From a virus: a stretch of 22,477 nucleotides of DNA. The stretch covers positions 1-22,477 of the IMG/VR virus record IMGVR_UViG_3300049431_000007. One strand, 5' to 3'. The notes below the pieces were generated by a model, which was not told where the DNA came from, did not search any database, and saw nothing but the letters and a program-made list of their open reading frames with translations. Positions 15,801 through 22,077 of this stretch are shown in pieces. How positions within the stretch are numbered: the first letter of the stretch is position 1; the number at the start of each line of letters is the position of its first letter. A program made the position numbers and the translations under genes.

Positions 15801-18388
15801 AGGTAAGTACAAACTCCGGTCTTCGTGCACATTCTGATGGTGTGTACACGCTCCAGTACAGCGAAGTTCCATTTGTGAATCAGCCACTGGCATCCACGAC
15901 AATTAGAATCCAGCCATACGCACTTTCTGATTTCATCGGTGACATGAGCCTGAACCCATCGACAGACATCTGGTTTGACGGCAAGACTGTCAACACTTTC
16001 CAAGATACATCTGGCGTGTTCACTCAGCGTTACACTTTCGATAAGCCAACATCTGGCTACGATAGACGCTTGAATTACACGACTTGGGATGTTACCAACG
16101 GAATCTGGACAAATGTCAACACAGGTAAAGTTGCTACTGCACTTGAAAAGTCTTTGATCGAAGCTGGCATCAGGCGTGCTCCTGACCAGATTACAGGTAC
16201 AGCAGTTAGCTCAAGCACCACGCTTGCCAGCACAACTACTTCTTCTACTGCTATCCCGTACATCCGCAGTAAGTTGATCAATTTCACCGCAAACGGACTA
16301 AAGCCACAGACAAATGTGTTCTTGAAATTCGATGGAAAGGATATCACCTCGTATGCTGGTATTACCGAAGCGACAATCGGTAATGGACTGGTTACATCAG
16401 GTGGTGGTTCGATCTCAGGTGTGTTCCGCATCCCGAACAATGACACGATCAAGTTCTTGACAGGAAAGCGCCATGTCGTGGTTACCGATGTCGGTGGAAA
16501 CAACGAACAGTATGACGGTACAGTGGCTGATTGCTTCTACGAGGCAGCTGGCACGCTTGTAACGACTACCAACACCTTCGTTAACACAAAGACAAGCCAG
16601 CAGTCGATTCGTGTATACGATCCCCTTGCTCAGTCTTTCTTTGTGAAGGAAGATCAGTTCGATGATGGTATCTTTATCTCTTCGATTGATGTATACTTCG
16701 GACCCGGCATCAGCCCTGCAACGAACACAGAGTCCGTTCGACTTGAAATTCGCAACATGGTCAACGGTTACCCCGGTCCAGATATTCCGCACAATGGTAA
16801 AGTGACTGTTCCTGCATCTGGTATCACTGGATCGAAAGACGCTTCGCTTGCTACTAGATTCACATTCCCGTCACCGGTTTTCTTGGAAGGTGATAGCGAA
16901 TACTGCTTCGTGCTGGTTTCGAAATCGGAAACGATAAACATCTGGGCATCAAAGCTTGGACAGAAAGCTGTTATCGCAGGCGAAACTGTTCCTAACTCTG
17001 GTCAGGAAATCAGCAAACAACCGTACCTCGGTTCACTGTTCCTGTCTCAGAACAATACCACATGGACAGCTGAACAACTGATGGATATGAAGTTCAAGAT
17101 CAATCGTTGTCAGTTCGGTTCACAGGGTTCACTGTCACTGTCGAATGTTCTACCAACATCTGAATCCTTTACTGACTCCGATGAATACACTACGCTGTTG
17201 GATACAAACCCATTCAGCTTCACATCTGGTTCAACCAGCATGAGAGTGTACGATTTCGGTCATGGTTTCAAAGTCGGTGATCGCGTGAAGTTGTATAACC
17301 CAACGGTGACCGCATCTAATGTTGCTCAGATCTCGTACAATGGTGTTGCTGCACAGAACATCTATACGGTAGGTGCCTTCAACGCTACTGGTTTGCTGAT
17401 CACTGAAGTCGATACACCGATTCGTGCAAACACGACATACAGTCAGACTGGTACGACCATCACTGTAACGATTGCAAACACTGATTTTACTGTCGGTGAT
17501 GTTGTCACGCTTGATTTCACCACAGGCACTGCAATTGACGGTGATTATACAATCACCGCAGTTACTGATGCTAACTTCACGGTGACATCACCGGTTTCGA
17601 CAACTACCTCTGGTAATGTCACCGTGCTGATCGATCCCGGCTTCGGTAGCTATGTTGTGACATTGGCGACCAGTGCTACATCGACAGGTCGTAATGGTGG
17701 TGAAGGTAACAAGGCAAATCGATACATCGATTTCTCTACACTTCGTCTGCTGTCGGATGCTGTTGTTCTTTCAGGTACATCGATCAACTACGAATACCGT
17801 ACCAGATCGTTCCAGACGAATGCAATCGGTAGCTTCGAAAGCATCCTGCCGAATGTGGAAATGACACAGCCATCGCAGAAGCTGATCCTGACTTCAGGTG
17901 ACTCATCTGCCGGTTTGAATGTTTCACTGCGCTCGACAAAGAACAACCTGTCTCCGATCTTCGACAAAGACAGAGTTACGCTGGTCGTTCAGAAAAACAT
18001 CATCAACAACTTTGGTGATGTGTTCAACGGCAAGCAGTTCGGCGCTACTGCAAGATATGTGCAGCGCCCGATCACTGTTGTGAACCCATCAAACAACATC
18101 GATGTGTTCTTGGATCTGAACCTACCATCCGGTTCATCAGTGAAAGTTTACTACAGAACAGGACAGTCAAGCGTTTCTGGCATCTGGAAAGAAATGCCAC
18201 TGAGCATCGGTGACAATCTGGTGAACACAGATGACCCGACATTGTTCAGAGAAACAAAGTTCTCGACAGGTGATACTCCGCTTGCAGAGTTCTATGTTTC
18301 ACAGGTCAAGATCGTTCTCTTGAGCGACAACCGTGCTAAAGTTCCGCGTATCAAGAACTTCCGCTCGATTGTCAACAACAAGTTCTGA
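12839..18388 (+). CDS. Very large tail/baseplate structural protein, DUF4815-type
   Basis: A 1849-residue protein from ATG 12839 to TGA 18386-18388. The N-terminus has the DUF4815 signature: FNTTPHFDDFDEKKNFQRVL, then PVQVRELNQMQTILQNQIA. The second half carries the block shared by large structural proteins of T4-like cyanophages: YDPLAQSFFVKEDQFDDGIF near residue 1260, EIRNMVNGYPGPDIPHNGKV, FTFPSPVFLEGDSEYCFVLV, and KQPYLGSLFLSQNNTTW near 1393. The C-terminus ends KVPRIKNFRSIVNNKF. Two copies of a ~65-70-residue beta module are inserted at residues 338 and 1532. There is no TAG in 1849 codons although Gln is frequent, mostly as CAG. Probable role: peripheral baseplate or fibre-connector protein; the exact position in the virion is not known. 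Confidence 0.85.
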   Translation: MSDIKAFNTTPHFDDFDEKKNFQRVLFRPSIPVQVRELNQMQTILQNQIANSSSFSFRNGARVANGETSLVDKISYITVTNLTNEIQNYLGATIRRIVLGATVLEATVIAVSKKTATDPNVLYVSYKSSDSNSGQPEFQPAQTLTLIFADVNQANEIITVAANGKALGFSVNEGIYYFNGQFVHVPKQFAIVNKFSNTPENTEVSVGFNIYESVVTPEEDASLFDNAIGSPNESAPGAYRYRVQAILTTKADLEAGILNSVVNSETVDVPDATTDIQNYYELAIVKNGSIQLKPRQDGDISVLEQTLARRTFDESGDYIVDNFAIQLNEHLNGQVIKTGTYSQSANTITVTVTAHGLSIGDTAYHDFTSGTSTDNSYIVTAVDAIDPLNKYTVTARDSKTTSGNVTIRYGENAGLYTAAQGGSEAKLAVTLDKGKAYVRGFEVATRGNTFLDLNKARTTQILQNQLVQLQFNQAFYVYSASATQNLANPILFQNVQLRNAANAVIGTAFVRGFKFDSVKTITAVSKNVYRLDVIDVVFTGTNAFPNVDNILGTGTYPFAGKVVPADQTSFIANQKESTLIWSAANGFTKSTIHQLFSRYYEKNLTTTSAGGGSPTLITFSTETAGETFDADPSSFAVFVDHPSVDVSGIPQSVTLSNANKTATLDVTNLTGVGHNGIAAIVTSQVYKTDAVKRSKTLTVAPALTTASKAVITLPNTDVFKVLSVKNAAGQEIKDFYTLDNGQRDQFYAPGALKLRNGFAAPTGNVTITFSYFAHGTGDYFSVDSYTNISYDKIPDYVDSQNKTYFLGSSIDFRLDRPTTTSMPIVGANAFYPNDPLIQTEEFYLSRMDKLVLTKRGEFQVVEGVPAVSPELPIEPVDAISLYNINLPAYTFDVRDVTVSKLEYQRYTMKDISNIATRLKDVENATSLSLLENSINSRQDFNKYRNGFFVDTFQNQVAANINDPYHYVGYDMSKGELRAANRTYSVSMQVSTNSGLRAHSDGVYTLQYSEVPFVNQPLASTTIRIQPYALSDFIGDMSLNPSTDIWFDGKTVNTFQDTSGVFTQRYTFDKPTSGYDRRLNYTTWDVTNGIWTNVNTGKVATALEKSLIEAGIRRAPDQITGTAVSSSTTLASTTTSSTAIPYIRSKLINFTANGLKPQTNVFLKFDGKDITSYAGITEATIGNGLVTSGGGSISGVFRIPNNDTIKFLTGKRHVVVTDVGGNNEQYDGTVADCFYEAAGTLVTTTNTFVNTKTSQQSIRVYDPLAQSFFVKEDQFDDGIFISSIDVYFGPGISPATNTESVRLEIRNMVNGYPGPDIPHNGKVTVPASGITGSKDASLATRFTFPSPVFLEGDSEYCFVLVSKSETINIWASKLGQKAVIAGETVPNSGQEISKQPYLGSLFLSQNNTTWTAEQLMDMKFKINRCQFGSQGSLSLSNVLPTSESFTDSDEYTTLLDTNPFSFTSGSTSMRVYDFGHGFKVGDRVKLYNPTVTASNVAQISYNGVAAQNIYTVGAFNATGLLITEVDTPIRANTTYSQTGTTITVTIANTDFTVGDVVTLDFTTGTAIDGDYTITAVTDANFTVTSPVSTTTSGNVTVLIDPGFGSYVVTLATSATSTGRNGGEGNKANRYIDFSTLRLLSDAVVLSGTSINYEYRTRSFQTNAIGSFESILPNVEMTQPSQKLILTSGDSSAGLNVSLRSTKNNLSPIFDKDRVTLVVQKNIINNFGDVFNGKQFGATARYVQRPITVVNPSNNIDVFLDLNLPSGSSVKVYYRTGQSSVSGIWKEMPLSIGDNLVNTDDPTLFRETKFSTGDTPLAEFYVSQVKIVLLSDNRAKVPRIKNFRSIVNNKF
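13850..14059 (+). repeat. Beta module insertion, copy 1 in DUF4815-type protein
   Basis: Encodes 70 residues from TGTYSQSANTITVTVTAHGL through YTVTARDSKTTSGNVTI. It is homologous to the copy at 17432-17626 (shared TYSQ..TITVT, DFT.GT..D..Y.ITAV and TTSGNVT). It looks like an accretion domain common in phage fibre proteins. Confidence 0.75.
17432..17626 (+). repeat. Beta module insertion, copy 2 in DUF4815-type protein
   Basis: Encodes 65 residues from TTYSQTGTTITVTIANTDFT through SPVSTTTSGNVTV. It is a diverged paralogue of the 13850 module, about 1190 residues downstream in the same protein. Confidence 0.75.
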
Positions 18389-18390
18389 TC

Positions 18391-18597
18391 GTGAGCAAAC
18401 AGACAGTAAATGGATTTGAAGGGGTTCTCGAAAGAGATCCCTTGTCAAATGCTGTCGTGAATGTGGATACCGAAGGATTCAAAGCATTCATGCAACGGAA
18501 GCAAGAAAAGCTATCGATGGAAGCAAGAATGTAGGTAATGGAAGCTCGTATTGCAAGGCTAGAAACCATACTAGGCATGATCCAGATAGATAAATAA
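18391..18597 (+). CDS. Small coiled-coil phage protein (amber-recoded)
   Basis: GTG 18391 starts two bases after the DUF4815-type gene's stop and is read to TAA 18595-18597, passing TAG at 18532-18534 (codon 48): 68 residues. The N-terminus (SKQTVNGFEGVLERDPLSNA, VVNVDTEGFKAFMQRKQEKL) resembles a short conserved protein of T4-like phages that sits beside structural genes. The C-terminal half (EARM-TAG-VMEARIARLETILGMI) has the heptad spacing of a coiled coil, and the TAG falls inside it, where Gln would be tolerated. Cut at the TAG, the protein would lose its helix. Function unknown. Its last codons overlap the promoter box for the next gene. Confidence 0.75.
18589..18596 (+). promoter_or_regulatory. 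Candidate T4-type late promoter GATAAATA
   Basis: GATAAATA overlaps the stop of the small coiled-coil gene and ends 28 bases before ATG 18624. Box and distance are identical to those at 4354-4361 before the first long fibre gene. Ribosome site GAGG is at 18615-18618. Confidence 0.5.
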
Positions 18598-18623
18598 GCT
18601 ATAACTGTGTCTATGAGGTTTCC

Positions 18624-20945
18624 ATGTCTATCATCATCCTAAGAACTGTAAAAGGTTCTCCTATCACTGCTGCCGAGGCAGATGCAAACTTCAACAACTT
18701 GAATGTCGATAAAATCGAACGAGTTGTCAGTGTCAATGACGCAAATCCTGCTATCAGGATTACGCAGGTTGGTACCGGACATGTATTCCTAGCAGAAGAC
18801 TCAACAAATCCAGACGCTACCCCATTTGTTATCCGAAATGATGGTAAAGTTGGTATCGGTACATTGTCACCTACCGTTGCGCTTGAAGTCACTTCTGACA
18901 TCAAAGTAAGCGTACTCAATATCGGTACGGGTGCCGGAAACATAGCAACGAACACTGCTGTCGGTAGAACTGCACTGAGCGTCAACACGACAGGTAACAA
19001 TAACACCGCTTTTGGCAGTGATTCACTGAAAGCAAACCAGTCTGGTAACCAGAACACCGCTGTCGGTAGTAGAGCGATGATTGCCGTCTCTATTGGTTCC
19101 AATAACACTGCTATCGGTAAAGATTCGATGCTGGTTGCAACCACATCCGCTGATAACACCGCTGTCGGCTACCAGACGCTGCTGGCGCTTACTTCTGGTT
19201 CTGGGAATACCGCCATAGGGGTTGGATCTCTGCGTGCAGCTACGACCGTCTCAGACACTCTGGCTATCGGTAAGAATGCACTTGCTGCTATGACAACTGG
19301 CACTGCAAATACGGCTGTTGGTGTTGGTTCCCTTGCATCTGTCGTGACCGGTTCCTCGAACACGGCATTGGGTAATGCTGCCGGTGCCATTACAACTGGA
19401 TCTGGTAATACCCTACTAGGCGCATCTTCTGGATCACTCCTGACAACTGGTACAAAGAATACTTTCATCGGTGCCTACAGTGGTAACCAAAACTCACTCA
19501 ATTTGATAGCTGCAAGCAACAACATTGTCATTTCAGATGGCGATGGCGTACCTCGAATATATGTCAATACCACTGGCGATTACCTGCTGAATTCGGTCAC
19601 GAGCAACAACTACAAGCTTCAATTGGTTGGTAATGGTTCTTTGCTCTCGCTGAGATCGAGCACAAACTCAAACGAATTGCGAGTCAATACTGAAGCTGGC
19701 TTGGTTGCTATCAATGCTTTCTCTGATGCTGGAACAGGTGCACTTGCGATAAGACGAGAAGGTACTGATGTCATCCGCCTGACTCCGAACAACAATGTGC
19801 TCATCGGTGAAACTCTTGAATCGACATAGGGTAAGTTCAGAGTGAAGGGTGGTACTGCCAACGGCACGACTGCATATTTCCTTTCTCTGAATGTTGATTC
19901 TGGACTTGATATTCTCGCTGGTTATAAGCTGGAAGGTTCCACAAACGCAACCCGCGACGATACAGTTTCTACCATCCGCTCTACTAGCGGTGCACTGGCG
20001 TTTGCCACCGCATCGACTGAACTGGCAAGATTCGCAATCACTTCCGGTAACCTGATGATCGGAAGTGTGGTAGATTCTAACCACAAGATCCAAGTCAGAC
20101 TCGACAATTCCGCATCGCAGGCATTGTTCCTGAACTCAGGTGCATCAGCAGATGCAGGTATCGATCTCAGCCTGTCAGGTGCCAATGTCACGAGCATCAG
20201 AAAGCTAAGATCCGACAACAGCTTGAGCATCATCAGCAATTCAGTTGAACGCATGCGCATGCTCAATGCAGGCTACTTGAAAGCTTCGGCATCTGGTGCA
20301 TTTGAAGATGTTGCTGGGACATTCCACGAGTTCGGGTCTTCTGCAAACACAACATCTCTGATGGTAAAGAACACCAACACTGGATCTGCCGTAAACAACA
20401 TCTACTCTAACCTTGCCACTGGCGCTACCGGAAACCTGTACATCGGGTTCACTGGCGGTGCAGCTGTCTACCGTGTATCTGCTAATGGTAATGTTGCCAA
20501 CACGAACAACTCGTATGGTGCTATTTCCGACTTGAAGCTGAAGGAAAACATCAATGATGTCTCAAGCAAGCTTGACAAGCTGAATCAAGTCAGGATCGTC
20601 AACTATACTCTGAAAGCAGATCCAGCTCAGAACAAGTTGGTTGGTGTGATCGCTCAAGAGCTTGAAGAAATTTTCCCAAGCCTGATTGAAGAAACAGACG
20701 ACATCGAAACCGTCATCGAAACCACAGAAATTCCAAAGACTAGACTCGTGCAGGATAGCGAAGGTGCCCTTTACGAAGAGGATTATATAGAAGTAGAGGA
20801 AAGAGAAGTACAGCGAGCTTCTGGGACTAAAACAAAGTCCGTGAAGTATTCCGTTTTCATCCCTTTACTGATAAAATCAATCCAAGAGCTTACCGAACGC
20901 AATAGTGCACTGGAAGCTCGAATCACTGAACTGGAGCAAAGATGA
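18624..20945 (+). CDS. Tail fibre with C-terminal peptidase S74 chaperone (amber-recoded)
   Basis: A 773-residue protein from ATG 18624 to TGA 20943-20945, read through TAG at 19827-19829 (codon 402). The N-terminus (IILRTVKGSPITAAEADANF) resembles the 4389 fibre. Residues about 105-295 are NTAVG / NTAIG repeats like those of trimeric adhesin heads. Then comes a beta shaft with NVLIGETLEST-TAG-GKFRVKGG, where phage fibres typically have a short Gly/Gln linker. The C-terminal S74 domain has the SDLKLKENI motif (Ser635 the likely self-cleavage nucleophile) and GVIAQELEEIFPSLIEE. It ends in a coiled coil (SIQELTERNSALEARITELE). In this family the S74 domain assists trimer folding and cleaves itself off. 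Terminating at the TAG would leave a 401-residue fibre with no chaperone. Confidence 0.9.
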
Positions 20946-21196
20946 TGGAACTTAACATTGATGGCGTAATTCACAAGATCGAAGACCTTTCACCGCTGGC
21001 AAAGCACTGCGTAGAACAGCTTCAATCTCTAAATACTGAAGAGGTGAACCTACAGGTTCGTCTTGAGCATATTGAGATCATCAAGCAGGCATATATCAAG
21101 ACATTGAGAGATGTCGTGCCTGTACCAGAGGAAGCTAAAAATGTAGAAGTTGAAAGTGTTGCTGTAGAAGTTGAAGGGTCGGTTAACGCCGAGTGA
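20942..21196 (+). CDS. Small phage protein, DUF6447-like
   Basis: An 84-residue protein. ATG 20942 overlaps the fibre stop (ATGA); a second ATG at 20945 is an alternative start. GGAG at 20933-20936 serves either. The N-terminus (MELNIDGVIHKIEDLSPLAK, then QLQSLNTEEVNLQVRLEHIE) matches the layout of DUF6447 proteins common in T4-like phages: a short beta start, then a helix. The C-terminal tail is a Val/Glu-rich low-complexity run (NVEVESVAVEVEGS) and ends at TGA 21194-21196. The molecular function of the family is unknown. Translational coupling to the fibre gene is likely from the overlap. Confidence 0.75.
   Translation: MMELNIDGVIHKIEDLSPLAKHCVEQLQSLNTEEVNLQVRLEHIEIIKQAYIKTLRDVVPVPEEAKNVEVESVAVEVEGSVNAE
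21127..21132 (+). promoter_or_regulatory. Shine-Dalgarno-like AGAGGA before ATG 21141
   Basis: AGAGGA ends eight bases before an ATG at 21141 that is in frame with the downstream small membrane protein. That ATG is followed immediately by TAG, so this start is usable only if TAG is sense. It is the best ribosome site for that gene, better than the one before TTG 21171. Confidence 0.4.
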
Positions 21197-21365
21197 AATC
21201 CTTCGTCTGTTGAAACAACCCAGTACCAAGCGTGGCTTGATTGCCGCCCTTGGTCTACTGGGTTACCAGATTGCACCGGAATACATCGAACAGATCGTAC
21301 AAGGTACAATCGCTGCGTTTGCAGTGTATGAAGGACTAAGAGACGGCGATAAGACCGTCAGTTGA
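21171..21365 (+). CDS. Small hydrophobic phage protein, possible holin or membrane protein
   Basis: 64 residues if started at TTG 21171, ending TGA 21363-21365; it overlaps the preceding gene by 26 bases. A basic N-terminus (KGRLTPSEILRLLKQPSTKR) leads into a hydrophobic stretch (GLIAALGLLGYQIA) and a second mildly hydrophobic helix (EQIVQGTIAAFAVYEGL), ending with charged residues. This is the shape of a small phage membrane or holin-like protein, but no family is certain. With TAG decoded as Gln, the frame extends upstream to ATG 21141 (M-Q-K-L-K-V-L-L-Q...) behind AGAGGA, or even to ATG 21111, so the true start is uncertain. It is the last gene of the rightward cluster. Confidence 0.55.
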   Translation: MKGRLTPSEILRLLKQPSTKRGLIAALGLLGYQIAPEYIEQIVQGTIAAFAVYEGLRDGDKTVS

Positions 21366-21864
21366 CCCTCAGATAGCAGGTAAGGATGATCTTCTTACCT
21401 GTTTTCACTTCTGTACCACAATGCGGGTTTTCCCAAGTCGGCGAAAACACCAAACAATCTCCAGCATCCCCACGAAAGTAGCCATGTTCATGGTACTGCG
21501 TTTCTCCGCCTGTGTATTCATCGTTCAAATAGAACAGGAATCCAAGAACTCTTCCAATGGTGTCCTTTGTCACTGCATCAACATGCCAGTACATTGAATC
21601 ACCGGGTTCGTAGACTTTGATGTTTGCGAGTTCGATGATAGGAGCATCTGGGAAAACATAAGACATGCCTATGTTATCAAGATAGAGATATCTCAGCGTA
21701 TGCAGCTGGGAGATGACCGACTTCCGAAGACTGGGTGGTATCGGATATGTTGTGAACCGACTATTGCCGGTTTCATTGAGAATTGGCTGACTGGTTTCTA
21801 GACTATCGATAATGGCCTTGCAGTCCTCGCTACCGAGGACTGCCCTAAAAAGTTCTGGCTTCAT
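21358..21864 (-). CDS. 2-oxoglutarate/Fe(II)-dependent oxygenase, prolyl-4-hydroxylase-like
   Basis: A 168-residue minus-strand protein, start ATG 21864-21862, stop TGA 21360-21358. The iron facial triad is visible as HxD in MYWHVDAV (His94, Asp96) and His148 in NPHCG. Lys157/158 in TGKKIILTCYL lie about ten residues on, where the 2-oxoglutarate-binding Arg/Lys is expected. Other family marks are KVYEPGDSMYW, LGFLFYLNDEYTGGET and GDCLVFSPTWENPHCG. Such oxygenases are common in T4-like marine and freshwater phages; substrates (protein, nucleic acid or small molecule) are generally unknown. Its start overlaps the end of the upstream small gene by four bases (ATGA), suggesting coupled translation. 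Its end overlaps the rightward 21171 gene by eight bases. No in-frame TAG. Confidence 0.88.
   Translation of the reverse strand: MKPELFRAVLGSEDCKAIIDSLETSQPILNETGNSRFTTYPIPPSLRKSVISQLHTLRYLYLDNIGMSYVFPDAPIIELANIKVYEPGDSMYWHVDAVTKDTIGRVLGFLFYLNDEYTGGETQYHEHGYFRGDAGDCLVFSPTWENPHCGTEVKTGKKIILTCYLRVN
21377..21405 (+). terminator. Intrinsic terminator ending the structural cluster
   Basis: CAGGTAAG (21377-21384) pairs perfectly with CTTACCTG (21394-21401) around a 9-base loop, followed by TTTTC. It lies just after the last rightward stop and inside the 3' coding end of the convergent oxygenase gene, where it encodes part of TGKKIILTCYL. Confidence 0.65.
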
Positions 21865-22061
21865 ACGAAGAGTTCGTCAGAGATCGTGATACGAGCATTG
21901 CCGATCTTCAGCTTATTCTGTGCGATGAAGTAGGAACGCCCACCTGAAAGTGTGAACTTCTTTGCGACTGTCGTGGCATCGAGTTCAGTTGGCTTGCCTG
22001 CTAGAACCTTACCTCTGTTGTCAATGACCAGCCATTCGTGCTTCAGTGCTTCATTATCCAT
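21861..22061 (-). CDS. Small hypothetical phage protein
   Basis: 66 residues on the minus strand, start ATG 22061-22059 preceded by GAGG at optimal spacing, stop TGA 21863-21861. The sequence (MDNEALKHEWLVIDNRGKVL, then ATTVAKKFTLSGGRSYFIAQ, KLKIGNARITISDELFV) looks like a compact alpha/beta protein. It has no membrane segment, cysteine or recognised motif. It sits 16 bases after the HNH endonuclease and overlaps the oxygenase start by four bases, so it forms a small operon with the oxygenase. I do not recognise the family. Confidence 0.65.
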   Translation of the reverse strand: MDNEALKHEWLVIDNRGKVLAGKPTELDATTVAKKFTLSGGRSYFIAQNKLKIGNARITISDELFV

Positions 22062-22077
22062 GATACATCCTCGTTAG

